The notes: generated from the letters alone by a model not told the origin. Counted from the first letter of the stretch, positions 1 to 7,245 are shown. The stretch is DNA of 10,203 nucleotides from an uncultured Dokdonia sp. (GCA_937124495.1 CAKZKZ010000340.1:1-10203); one strand, 5' to 3'. Made by a program: numbers and translations.

Positions 1-652
1 CAGAAGCTACCTCTAAGGTGATTTCATCATCTACCAAACATGCTGACAAGGTTGCCAGTGTAGCACCAGCAGCTGCAGTTTCTAATACTTTCTGCAAATA
101 ATCAGAATGTTGGACTCCTACAATATGATGCATCCTACGGCTATTCTCATAGTGATACTCTACATACCGTAATTGATCTCCAGCTTTATATATACTTGTA
201 TTGGGATAAAAACAAAGTTGCTCTCTAATTTTTTGATCCTTTACAATATCTTGAGATAATGCTACAAGATAATTCATATCTAATCGCGTATGCCTCTTAT
301 TTTTTATAGCTTTCTTAAGAAGAATAGTTGTTTGATCTTCAAAAGTCCCTACAGCAGTTCCTGCAAATAGACCAAAAGGAGTGCATCGAGATGACATTCT
401 ACTTAAATATTTAAGTATAGAATATGTCATACGCTCACTATCTTCAGGTTTTGCATTGCCATTTAGCCACTTTTCAAAAGCAGTATATAATGATGGAGAT
501 GCTAGGAAAAGAGCTTCTTTGATATGTGTTTCTTCACAAGCACTTTTAAGAGCTTCTTGAGTTAAAATGGAGTCTTTTGTCAGCTCAAGAAAAAAAGTAA
601 GAGGGAGTAATGGTGTTCTTAAAACGTATTTAGGAAAATGGGTGTATTGCAT
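1..652 (-). CDS. Lantibiotic dehydratase (LanB), N-terminal part, cut by the left window edge
   Basis: Translating the minus strand from the ATG at 650-652 gives 217 uninterrupted residues beginning MQYTHFPKYVLRTPLLPL and running off the left edge. Residues 84-97 read YLSRMSSRCTPFGL, followed by FAG; this Arg-rich TPFGLFAG signature is a hallmark of the lantibiotic dehydratase N-terminal domain. Known family role: LanB enzymes use glutamyl-tRNA to glutamylate Ser/Thr in a precursor core and then eliminate glutamate, giving dehydroalanine/dehydrobutyrine in the cytoplasm. Full-length LanBs are about 1000 residues, so only about a fifth is visible; whether the elimination domain is fused or separate, as in some Bacteroidota systems, cannot be seen. 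The gene is oriented with lanC and the LanA array but separated from them. No strong Shine-Dalgarno sequence precedes the ATG. The family call is secure; which precursors it modifies is inferred. Confidence 0.9.
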   Translation of the reverse strand, partial: MQYTHFPKYVLRTPLLPLTFFLELTKDSILTQEALKSACEETHIKEALFLASPSLYTAFEKWLNGNAKPEDSERMTYSILKYLSRMSSRCTPFGLFAGTAVGTFEDQTTILLKKAIKNKRHTRLDMNYLVALSQDIVKDQKIREQLCFYPNTSIYKAGDQLRYVEYHYENSRRMHHIVGVQHSDYLQKVLETAAAGATLATLSACLVDDEITLEVAS

Positions 653-756
653 TCTTTAATGCGCTATTATTTATGTTAGATTCGTTTTCAAAAAGTTAAC
701 TACCAATATACTAGAATATATCGATCTAAGCTAATTGTTTTTCTAATTAAACCTCA

Positions 757-764
757 CAAATTTA
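757..764 (-). promoter_or_regulatory. Candidate Bacteroidota -7 box for LanB
   Basis: The minus strand reads TAAATTTG, an exact fit to the Bacteroidota sigma-ABfr -7 consensus TAnnTTTG, 105 nt upstream of the LanB start. No convincing TTG -33 element sits at the expected spacing, so this is a weak candidate in AT-rich DNA. Confidence 0.3.
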
Positions 765-980
765 GTATTCGTTAGTATCTATTTCATTTTTGATGAACTA
801 TATATTCTAATTCTATTTCTTTATCAAAAATACTTGTGCTTACTTTTACAAAAAAATTATTGAGGAAACTCTTTAAAATTATAAATAAAACACTCTCCAT
901 ACATCTATAAGGAACTTACTATAAAGTTTTACTTTTTATTTTACTAATGAGTCACTATTATAGTTCTAAACTTCGTACCT

Positions 981-1030
981 AATAAGATCATAAAGCCATC
1001 TATATAGATAAATGACTTTATGATTTTATT
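981..1030 (-). terminator. Hairpin downstream of the T9SS gene
   Basis: The arms AATAAGATCATAAAG (981-995) and CTTTATGATTTTATT (1016-1030) pair over 15 positions with one G-U, and an inner CAT/ATG extends the stem. It lies about 100 nt past the T9SS gene stop and before LanB. There is no clean U-tract beyond the AU-rich distal arm, so termination is plausible but not certain. Confidence 0.45.
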
Positions 1031-1133
1031 AACTTGTCCAATTATAATTAATAGCCATTTTGAGTTAAAAAAACATTTCCCAATCACTATACTGACATAT
1101 TCAATTTCTTAATTAGATAAAATTATCTTCTTT

Positions 1134-2312
1134 TTATTTCTTTATTAATTTTTGAGTACTGATCCCTTTTATTGTAGTGACTTTAACAATATATACACCA
1201 TTTTTTAAGCTAGATACATCCATATTCTCATCTGATATTGACATCTTCATTTTTTGCCCTATAGTATTAAACACTTCAATGGCTATTATTTCATCATTAT
1301 TAACCTGTAGGGTAACTTGATTTTTTGAAGGGTTAGGGAACATAGAGAAAGATGTCTCTATGTTATTGTCTTCTAAAGACAATGTCTCATCATGTGCACT
1401 AAACATAACAAATTCAGCATTTAAGGCATTTGTATTACCAACCAACTCTATTTCCCCTGTATCTCTATCGACTATATAAATACCTCCTGTACCTCCACCT
1501 GTGTATGCTGCCATATATAACACATCATGAACATGATCAAAAGTAGCTTCTTGAGCAAACTCAATATCTATATCAAAGGGAGTTCCTATGATTGTTGCTT
1601 GTCCTGTTTCTAAATTAACTGAATATATAGCATCGGTCACTATATCTGCAGAAAAAGCATTCCCTTCATTATCAATTTCCAGCCATATACCTATAGTAAT
1701 TCCCAAACTTCCTATAAGAGTTGCTTCTCCTGAGGTAAGATCAACAGTATAAAGTATCGTATCATCAACGCCATTTGTAGAAATAGCATACATAGTATCA
1801 TTTGTAACATTATAACTCAAGCCCGCTATTGTTTGTCCAGTAGGAAAGTTAAGTAAAGGGCCAACAACTGTTCTTTCTCCAGTTATTACATCTACTGTTA
1901 CTAAACTTTCCAAATCAAAATCTAATGCATATAACGTTCCTATATCGTCAAAATCGTCTGCAAATAAGTTATCAAAAATTGTTTCTATTGGATCAACAGA
2001 ATTAAAAGGTGGTTCAGCATCAAGTGTCCCAAATATTTCTTCATTTCTAAAGTTTAAAACATAAAAAAAATCCAATACTGGATCTTGTATAGATGTTGTG
2101 TTCGAAGAAATTTGCCTTGTTTGTTCATTAAAATAGTTATTGAGAATAACTTGTTCATCATCAGAAAAATTTTCTTCTAACACCATATTAAAACTTTTAT
2201 TTGTAGATGGGAGTTCATTCCATCGTTGCAGTAAAGAATTTGTAACAGTGTCTTGACCAAGAATTGTAAAATTAATGAATCCAATGAGTAAAAAAAGTAT
2301 ATTTTTTTTCAT
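1134..2312 (-). CDS. Secreted beta-propeller-like protein with T9SS type A sorting domain
   Basis: This 392-residue protein begins with a typical signal peptide (MKKNILFLLIGFINFTILGQ, cleavage near residues 19-20). Residues 125-292 contain four similar segments with the pattern LY-x-VD-x-TGE-x-T-x-(I/V)G (near 126-151, 173-201, 218-243 and 264-292), as in beta-propeller repeats. The last 70 or so residues (about 322-392) match a T9SS type A C-terminal domain: MFPNPSKNQVTL, an IGQK turn, LKNGVYIVKV and the terminal QKLIKK. Family knowledge: such proteins cross the outer membrane by type IX secretion and are released or surface-attached. No catalytic motif is visible. Its upstream region carries the same conserved module as the LanA genes, suggesting co-regulation. 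A role in immunity, adhesion or peptide capture is speculation. Confidence 0.85.
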   Translation of the reverse strand: MKKNILFLLIGFINFTILGQDTVTNSLLQRWNELPSTNKSFNMVLEENFSDDEQVILNNYFNEQTRQISSNTTSIQDPVLDFFYVLNFRNEEIFGTLDAEPPFNSVDPIETIFDNLFADDFDDIGTLYALDFDLESLVTVDVITGERTVVGPLLNFPTGQTIAGLSYNVTNDTMYAISTNGVDDTILYTVDLTSGEATLIGSLGITIGIWLEIDNEGNAFSADIVTDAIYSVNLETGQATIIGTPFDIDIEFAQEATFDHVHDVLYMAAYTGGGTGGIYIVDRDTGEIELVGNTNALNAEFVMFSAHDETLSLEDNNIETSFSMFPNPSKNQVTLQVNNDEIIAIEVFNTIGQKMKMSISDENMDVSSLKNGVYIVKVTTIKGISTQKLIKK

Positions 2313-2344
2313 AATTATTATTTATAAGTCATATTGGAATTGTG

Positions 2345-2372
2345 AGAAAACTATCTTGTGTGGAAGATAGCT
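2345..2372 (-). terminator. Leader hairpin with U-tract ahead of the T9SS gene
   Basis: On the minus strand AGCTATCTT and AAGATAGTT (one G-U pair) form a 9-bp stem with a 6-nt loop, followed by TTTTC. It lies between the conserved upstream element (2429-2462) and the T9SS gene start at 2312, with no gene between. It could be an attenuator, or the terminator of a short leader RNA. Confidence 0.45.
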
Positions 2373-2388
2373 TTCGAATGTTCTTACC

Positions 2389-2408
2389 GTTTTGTTTTAA
2401 AACAAAAC
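2389..2408. repeat. 20-bp perfect palindrome
   Basis: GTTTTGTTTTAAAACAAAAC is self-complementary over all 20 bases. It sits between the conserved element and the leader hairpin of the T9SS gene, so it may be an operator or part of a folded leader. Low sequence complexity makes a chance origin possible. Confidence 0.5.
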
Positions 2409-2428
2409 TTAATGTATTAATTAAAGCA

Positions 2429-2462
2429 CCTACTCTAGTCAAAGGTTTTCGGTTTTCCCTTA
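2429..2462 (-). promoter_or_regulatory. Conserved upstream element, copy 1 (T9SS gene)
   Basis: The forward strand starts CCTACTCTAGTCAAAGG and continues TTTTCGGTTTTCCCTTA, nearly matching the elements in front of LanA genes C (9199-9232) and D (9735-9768). In the direction of transcription it carries two tandem heptamers GAAAACC GAAAACC. It lies about 117 nt upstream of the T9SS gene. The next 60 bases of flank also resemble copies 2 and 3 (shared AATACTT, GATTTC and CCTA blocks), so the conservation covers a larger module. It could be a regulator site or a 5' UTR structure. Confidence 0.7.
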
Positions 2463-2560
2463 TTAAAATCTGTTGTTAACAATACTTGATTTCGATACTA
2501 AAGTAGCCTAAGGAAAGAGGACAGAAAAGCAAAGTATCCGTATTTTAGATAAATTACGGC

Positions 2561-2591
2561 AACAAAAAAGGTGCTGTTTCACAGCACCTTT
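2561..2591 (-). terminator. Intrinsic terminator of precursor A
   Basis: AAAGGTGCTG (2567-2576) pairs perfectly with CAGCACCTTT (2582-2591) across a 5-nt loop. Read on the minus strand the stem is followed by TTTTTTGTT, a classic Rho-independent terminator, about 20 nt past the stop of the small precursor at 2613. Confidence 0.9.
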
Positions 2592-2612
2592 AAAAAAAAA
2601 AATCACTTTCTA

Positions 2613-2783
2613 TTATTGAAAGAGTGAATACGTACAACCCATTTCTCTGGACAATTCTGGATCTGCAGTATGATCTGGATCTGTAGGATCACTACTTCCA
2701 CCTTGTATATTCTTTAATCCACTTGTTGTAATCCTTGCTATAGTAAGCTTTTCTAATTTTAGTTTTCTAAGTTCGCTTTTCAT
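2613..2783 (-). CDS. Class I lanthipeptide-type precursor A (single Cys)
   Basis: A start at 2783 is chosen because the resulting 56-residue peptide begins MKSELRKLKLEKLTIARI, the Bacteroidota LanA leader pattern (Lys-rich start, then LxLxKLTIAxI), and reaches a double-glycine site LKNIQGG at residues 23-29. The open frame extends upstream to 2879, but those extra 32 residues are unlike any leader. The predicted core, SSDPTDPDHTADPELSREMG followed by CTYSLFQ, is acidic, rich in Ser/Thr and has one Cys (C50). Family knowledge predicts dehydration by LanB and ring closure by LanC, but one Cys allows at most one lanthionine ring. A strong terminator follows, and the regulator at 2943-4661 ends about 160 nt upstream on the same strand. 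It may be a signalling peptide rather than an antibiotic (inference). Confidence 0.75.
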   Translation of the reverse strand: MKSELRKLKLEKLTIARITTSGLKNIQGGSSDPTDPDHTADPELSREMGCTYSLFQ

Positions 2784-2942
2784 TGAAGTATATATTTTAT
2801 TTACTCTTACTCTTTTAAGGTTTTTCAGAATCCACCTATAATTGGATTTGAAATATACTTTACCCTTTTTTATAATCACAATGAGAGTTCAGTATTTTGT
2901 CTAAAATACGGTGGTCTTTTATCAATACGTGGTTAGATTCCT

Positions 2943-4661
2943 TTATACATTTTCTAAATTCTTGATATAGTAAGACGGGTTGATACCTGTTTTAGTTTTA
3001 AAGTGCTTTGCAAAAGATTTATCGCTTTTATATCCTACTTCTAGTGCTATAGATTTAATAGAAAAAGATCTAAATCGTCTGTCTTCTTTTAATCTTCTTA
3101 ATGCATAATCTATACGCAGATCATTCATGTACTCATTAAATTTTTTACCCTTATGTGTATTTATAATTTTAGATAAATAGGTTGCATTGGTTTTTGTTTT
3201 CTTTGCTATAGCTCTAAGATTGCAATCAGGTCGCAAAAAATATTCTTGCTTTTCCAGCTTAGCAAGCCCTTTTAGAACTGCGTGAACTTTATCATCGTCA
3301 ATACTAATTTCTGTACTATTTTTTTTCTTTTCTTGTAGTTCCTTATTTTGGTTTTGAGATTCGAGTTGATCAATCTGATCTATTAGATTATTAAATAATG
3401 TTTTATTTTTCTTCTGCTTTCGCCAAAAGTTATAGCCTACAATACCTAACATGACCAGAACAACAAATAACCCTATTTGAGTATATTTTCTATTTGTTTT
3501 TTCCAAATTAGTTTGTTCTCGTTCTTTTTCTACCCCAACATCAAGTTCTCTTTCAAAAACTCTGTTTCTTGTTTTATTCTCATTTTTTTGATACGCTTTA
3601 TATAAGGTGACATACAAGTCATTATAATGCCAAGCTTCTTCATAGTTTCCTATTTTTCTATAACAACTAGCTAATAAGAAATAAGATTGAATAACAGCTA
3701 GCTTATTATTATCTTCTCTTTTTATCGTATGCACTATTGCCTCTAAATGATGAATAGCTTTATTATAAAGCACTTCATCATAATAATGTTTTGCTAAAAA
3801 ATAATTTGTATTTACCGTTTGATAAAAGTCATTTTCTAAGGCTTCTGTTTCTAAAAGCATTACTGCTTTTGACAAAAAAAAGCGTGACTTTTCTTTTTCT
3901 TTTTTATAATAGAAAGCAATTCCTTTTTTTACGTATAAATCTGCCAGTCCTTTTTTGAATCCAAGGGAATCTCCTATTTTGATTCCTTTATCTGCATAAA
4001 ACAAAACATCATCATATCGTTCTTTTTCTAAAAAAACATCACAAATACTCTCAAGTAATCTCACATGATTCTTTTTATTTTTATCCGGAGATCGATCAAG
4101 CTCCTTTAGTAGATTATCAGCTATTTTAAAAGCTCTTTCTAATTGATCATCCATTTGAGATAAAACAATCATATAGCTAGAGGTTGCTATTGTTTCTAAT
4201 CGTAAATCCTTACGCTTTTGTGCGATCGCAATGGCGCGATCATAAAAAGTAATGGCATCTTTATTTTTACCATCTAGCAGATACGCATTTGCTTTTAGAA
4301 TAGAGATCACACAAACAGCCTCTTCATCATTATCTTTTGTTGCTATTACTAATGCTTTATCTAAATATTTATGCGCTTTTTTATAGTTCTCTTCTTTAGA
4401 AAATCGCTTTCCTAATTCTTTATATAAAATAGCAGTTCTGCCTTCTTCTTTAAGATCTAAAACGATCTGTTCATAAAAAGCAGCTTCTCCTCGTTTTGAG
4501 ACTTTTATAACTTGAGTAAGTTCTTGTGACGATTTATTTTTTAAACTATCTGGTATACGCAATGATAACTCTTGGGCATAAAAACTACTTGTAAAGTATA
4601 AAAGAATTGAAATTGTAAATGCTAGGAGTTGAAAAGTGTTTTTATTTAAAAAAAAAGTCAT
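2943..4661 (-). CDS. Membrane-anchored TPR / AraC-family transcriptional regulator 1
   Basis: In this 572-residue protein, residues 1-29 form a signal peptide-like segment (LLAFTISILLYFTSSFYA, then Q). Residues 60-360 are helical repeats typical of TPRs, such as ENYKKAHKYLDKALVIA and GKNKDAITFYDRAIAIA. A single membrane helix (about 395-412, IGLFVVLVMLGIVGYNFW) is followed by a basic, coiled-coil-like linker. Residues 455-568 form an AraC/XylS DNA-binding domain with two helix-turn-helix units (LRAIAKKTKTNATYLSKI and SIKSIALEVGYKSDKSFAKH) ending TGINPSYY. The expected topology has the TPRs outside the inner membrane and the DNA-binding domain in the cytoplasm, a one-component transmembrane switch. 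It is paralogous to the plus-strand regulator at 5545-7245. It lies between peptides A and B, either of which could be its ligand or target (inference). Confidence 0.88.
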   Translation of the reverse strand: MTFFLNKNTFQLLAFTISILLYFTSSFYAQELSLRIPDSLKNKSSQELTQVIKVSKRGEAAFYEQIVLDLKEEGRTAILYKELGKRFSKEENYKKAHKYLDKALVIATKDNDEEAVCVISILKANAYLLDGKNKDAITFYDRAIAIAQKRKDLRLETIATSSYMIVLSQMDDQLERAFKIADNLLKELDRSPDKNKKNHVRLLESICDVFLEKERYDDVLFYADKGIKIGDSLGFKKGLADLYVKKGIAFYYKKEKEKSRFFLSKAVMLLETEALENDFYQTVNTNYFLAKHYYDEVLYNKAIHHLEAIVHTIKREDNNKLAVIQSYFLLASCYRKIGNYEEAWHYNDLYVTLYKAYQKNENKTRNRVFERELDVGVEKEREQTNLEKTNRKYTQIGLFVVLVMLGIVGYNFWRKQKKNKTLFNNLIDQIDQLESQNQNKELQEKKKNSTEISIDDDKVHAVLKGLAKLEKQEYFLRPDCNLRAIAKKTKTNATYLSKIINTHKGKKFNEYMNDLRIDYALRRLKEDRRFRSFSIKSIALEVGYKSDKSFAKHFKTKTGINPSYYIKNLENV

Positions 4662-4705
4662 TAATGTATTGAATAAGGATGTATTTTCAAATGTAACTAT
4701 TCTTA

Positions 4706-4723
4706 TAACTAAACACTTAGTTA
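4706..4723. promoter_or_regulatory. Small inverted repeat upstream of regulator 1
   Basis: TAACTAA and TTAGTTA flank a 4-nt spacer, 45-60 nt upstream of the regulator 1 start. The symmetry and position suit an operator, but the sequence is short and AT-rich. Confidence 0.3.
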
Positions 4724-4763
4724 AATTATCATAATTAACATTTAATTATTTAAAGGTAAGTTT

Positions 4764-4787
4764 TATACGCTTTCGCGAAAGCGTATA
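4764..4787. repeat. 24-bp perfect palindrome with TTTCGCGAAA centre
   Basis: TATACGCTTTCG and CGAAAGCGTATA form an uninterrupted 24-bp palindrome about 100 nt upstream of regulator 1. A related palindrome with the same TTTCGCGAAAG core occurs at 7681-7708. No U-tract flanks it on either strand, so it is not a standard terminator. It may be a dispersed flavobacterial palindromic repeat. Confidence 0.7.
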
Positions 4788-4893
4788 CTTAAAACACTTT
4801 TCATTTTACTTCATTACAAATAAAACTACAACTTCTATCACATCTCTGCGTACATCTTTATAAACTATTACTCATCTATTAAATAGTTAACAA

Positions 4894-4923
4894 GTCCCCT
4901 CACTATAATTTGTGCGAGAGGAC
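4894..4923 (-). terminator. Possible terminator of peptide B
   Basis: GTCCCCTC (4894-4901) pairs with GAGAGGAC (4916-4923) with one mismatch and a 14-nt loop, just past the peptide B stop. The following minus-strand sequence TTGTTAAC is only weakly U-rich, so read-through into regulator 1 is possible. Confidence 0.4.
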
Positions 4924-4940
4924 CTACTTAGGTTTTTCTT

Positions 4941-5147
4941 TTAACAAGCAACCCATACACCACCTGAGCAAACTAAGTTAACAGGTCCTGCCAAACACAT
5001 TGGGCCCCAATAAGGACCTCCACAACATACACCCCCTTCTTCAGGGCAAAACTCATCAATACAAAACCCAAAACCTCCATTAATATTTTTTTGATCTTCT
5101 TTATTGATTGTATCAACTCCTTTAATATTCAAAATGTTTTTTAACAT
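4941..5147 (-). CDS. Cys-rich double-glycine leader peptide B (bacteriocin-like)
   Basis: The start at 5147 gives a 68-residue peptide with the leader MLKNILNIKGVDTINKEDQK followed by NINGG (residues 1-25). This is the short GG leader common in flavobacterial bacteriocin-like peptides and differs from the LanA leaders nearby. The frame is open upstream to 5243, but the added 32 residues spoil this leader. The 43-residue core has seven Cys (C29, C34, C41, C42, C51, C60, C68), many Gly and three aromatic residues in its middle and end (PYWGP, VWVAC). Its only Ser/Thr is S61, so it cannot be a multi-ring lanthipeptide; disulfides or another Cys modification are more likely. Export through a GG-cleaving peptidase/ABC transporter is expected from the leader. 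It lies 279 nt ahead of regulator 1 and is divergent from regulator 2. Confidence 0.78.
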   Translation of the reverse strand: MLKNILNIKGVDTINKEDQKNINGGFGFCIDEFCPEEGGVCCGGPYWGPMCLAGPVNLVCSGGVWVAC

Positions 5148-5544
5148 AGTATAAAATTTAAATATGAATTTATCCCTTGATCCTTTTATGACGCTCAAGG
5201 TTTTCGTCAAATTCAAGCTTGAATATTCAAAATTATCTGTCATGTATCTTATTAATCTAATAGGTCACAGAACACTACAAATATGCATGATGTTTTTTGC
5301 TACTACAATTGATGTATGTGAGCTTTCATGAAAATTGAATTCGTTTTTCATGAATTTCAACAATACGCTAATTTCTATTATTCACAACCATAAACCATTA
5401 TCAATGTGTACAATACGACGTACTCCTTAGTGAGTTTTGATCGGGATTTACATAGAATTAAATGATATCTTGTAGGTTTATTAAAATTCGTAAAAGGATA
5501 CTTACATTTATCACTTTATTATCATCTAATACTTTCACTTTGCT
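5148..5544. promoter_or_regulatory. Divergent control region between peptide B and regulator 2
   Basis: No gene is supported in these 397 bases. They hold a 10-bp-arm inverted repeat (5325-5354) and, at about 5420-5515, a degenerate version of the upstream module seen before the LanA genes: TACTC, GTTTT, TTTACAT and AATTAA in order, then TACTTACA at 5500-5507. Both the minus-strand peptide B and plus-strand regulator 2 probably start from here. Confidence 0.5.
5325..5354. promoter_or_regulatory. Inverted repeat TTCATGAAAA-N10-TTTTCATGAA
   Basis: Two perfect 10-bp arms are separated by 10 bases, 190-220 nt upstream of regulator 2 and about 180 nt upstream of peptide B. An identical half-site TTCATGAAAA lies at 7279-7288, about 80 nt upstream of precursor F. 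The repetition suggests an operator for a dimeric regulator, perhaps the local AraC-type proteins (inference). Confidence 0.5.
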
Positions 5545-7245
5545 ATGAAGTCACTTACTTATTTTTTTACTTGTATTCTATTTTTGTGTATTAACAATAC
5601 TATATTAAGTCAAAATACAAACAATACTATTGACACTTTAAAAAATAAAACAGCACAGGAGCTTTTAACTATTGCTGCCAGTAAGGCCGATACAATTATT
5701 TTAAAAAGGGCTATTAAAGCTGCTAAAAAAGAAAACAATTTAGATATATTAACTAACTGTTATTATTTCATGGGCTATCATGTAAAAGATGGACATAAAT
5801 TATTATATAATGACAGCATTATTAACCTAAAAGATCAGTTTAGTAATTCTAGCCACCCAGCAAGTGCATATTATGCAAAAGGTTTTTATTATTTTAATAA
5901 AAGAAATTTTATTAAGGCCACAGATAATTTTATTAAAGCCAATGAATATGCAAATCGATATTACAACAAAGACATCATCGTTCGTTCAAAACAAAGTTTA
6001 GGACTACTCAAGAAAGAAATAGGTGACTATGAGCAAGCACTAACTTTATATAAAGAAAATTTCCAATATGCTACTTCTAAAGATTCAACCTCCTTATCAC
6101 CTGATAATTACCTTGAAATTATTCTTTCTATAGCATCCACATACTACAAATTAAACCAGAGTGACTCATTATACTACTATAACAATCTAGGCATTAAAGA
6201 ATCTTTACGTTTAAAAAATGTAGATAAATACAATGATTTTATTTTAAACAAATCAAAATCATTACTTCTCGAAAAAAAGCATGATAGCTCTTTAGCTAAT
6301 TTAAAAAAAGTATTACCCTATTACGAATCAAGTAAGAATCAAGCAAATTTAACTGCAACTTATTATTATTTAGCAAAAAACTATTTTGAATTACATGAAG
6401 ATAAGAAAGCTGTTATATTACTTAAAAAAGTAGATTCTCTTTACACCAAAAATAAAGATACGAGACCCAAAACAAAGGTATTGGAAAGTTATAATTTACT
6501 AACATCTTATTACAGAGATCAAGCGCAACTAGAAAACCTAATTACTTATCAAGACAAAACTATTGCGCTAACAAATAAATTACATACCAATGAATTATAC
6601 ATTAATAAGAAAATTGTAAATGATTACGATATCCCTGTAATATTAGCTAACAACAAAAAAGCTATAGACAAAATTAAAGCAGAAGAAGAACGAATAACAG
6701 TATTCTCCTATTTCTTGGTTGCTATTATTATAGCAATTCTTATCATTTTATTTTATTTAAACTCTAGAAGAAAAGTCTACAAAAAGAGATTTGAAGAATT
6801 GATAAATAAAAAAACGAATTCAACAACATCTCTAAACATTAATAAAAAAGAAAAATCTTCTACAAAAACAGCATTAAATATTCCTGATGCTGTCACTACA
6901 AAAATTTTAGTTAGTCTAGAGAAATTTGAAGAAGATAAAGAGTTTCTTAATTCAAAAATATCAATCGCTAGCTTAGCTAAATTGATAGGAACCAATCCTA
7001 ATTATTTATCGAAAACAGTGAATCATTTTAAGAAAATGTCTTTTTCTCAATATATAAATACACTTAGAATAGAATGCGCCGTAGACACATTAAAAAGCAA
7101 TACTATTTATAGAAAATATACATTAAAAGCGATTGCAGCGGAGTTTGGTTTTAACAATACAGAGTCCTTTTCGAAAGCTTTTTATAAAGAAACGGGTATT
7201 AAACCTTCCTTTTTCATGAAGAGTTTAGAAAAAGTAAGTGCCTAA
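5545..7245 (+). CDS. Membrane-anchored TPR / AraC-family transcriptional regulator 2
   Basis: This 566-residue protein starts at the ATG that gives a clean signal peptide (MKSLTYFFTCILFLCINNTI, then LSQ). TPR-like helical repeats occupy about residues 60-350 (for example IGDYEQALTLYKENFQYA and LAKNYFELHEDKKAVILLKK). A membrane helix follows at about 385-405 (VFSYFLVAIIIAILIILFYL), then a basic linker. An AraC/XylS domain spans about 450-562, with helix-turn-helix units SIASLAKLIGTNPNYLSK and LKAIAAEFGFNNTESFSK, ending TGIKPSFFMKSLEKV. It has the same architecture and near-equal length as regulator 1 (there TGINPSYYIKNLENV), but the sensor halves differ greatly, suggesting duplication with divergence toward different ligands. 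It is the only large plus-strand gene and is followed 123 nt later by precursor F, which it may control or sense. Confidence 0.88.
   Translation: MKSLTYFFTCILFLCINNTILSQNTNNTIDTLKNKTAQELLTIAASKADTIILKRAIKAAKKENNLDILTNCYYFMGYHVKDGHKLLYNDSIINLKDQFSNSSHPASAYYAKGFYYFNKRNFIKATDNFIKANEYANRYYNKDIIVRSKQSLGLLKKEIGDYEQALTLYKENFQYATSKDSTSLSPDNYLEIILSIASTYYKLNQSDSLYYYNNLGIKESLRLKNVDKYNDFILNKSKSLLLEKKHDSSLANLKKVLPYYESSKNQANLTATYYYLAKNYFELHEDKKAVILLKKVDSLYTKNKDTRPKTKVLESYNLLTSYYRDQAQLENLITYQDKTIALTNKLHTNELYINKKIVNDYDIPVILANNKKAIDKIKAEEERITVFSYFLVAIIIAILIILFYLNSRRKVYKKRFEELINKKTNSTTSLNINKKEKSSTKTALNIPDAVTTKILVSLEKFEEDKEFLNSKISIASLAKLIGTNPNYLSKTVNHFKKMSFSQYINTLRIECAVDTLKSNTIYRKYTLKAIAAEFGFNNTESFSKAFYKETGIKPSFFMKSLEKVSA

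Larger units (their letters stand above)
653..1133. other. Intergenic region between LanB and the T9SS gene
   Basis: These 481 very AT-rich bases hold no credible gene on either strand. They contain a long imperfect hairpin (981-1030) behind the T9SS gene, a short palindrome AGATAAAATTATCT at 1115-1128, and a promoter-like TAAATTTG box on the minus strand at 757-764 upstream of LanB. Nothing else was recognised. Confidence 0.6.

Noticed and set aside
653..1133. Possible small gene or RNA between LanB and the T9SS gene
   Set aside because: No open frame with a plausible start and composition, and no recognisable RNA structure apart from the hairpins listed.
2784..2879. N-terminal extension of precursor A to an ATG at 2879
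   Set aside because: The extra residues do not resemble any leader, whereas MKSELRKLKLEKLTIARI begins exactly as LanA leaders do. The stretch more likely holds a promoter; a TATATTTC box lies within it.
2538..2912. Inverted repeat CCGTATTTTAGA flanking precursor A, resembling the ends of a small mobile element
   Set aside because: Only 12 bases match in AT-rich DNA, with no target duplication or transposase; chance is a sufficient explanation.
5148..5243. N-terminal extension of peptide B to an ATG at 5243
   Set aside because: The known short GG-leader form begins at MLKNILNIKG; the extension is probably untranslated.
6777..6995. Minus-strand open frame of about 72 codons
   Set aside because: It lies wholly inside regulator 2 on the opposite strand and has no family resemblance; it is a shadow of the real gene.
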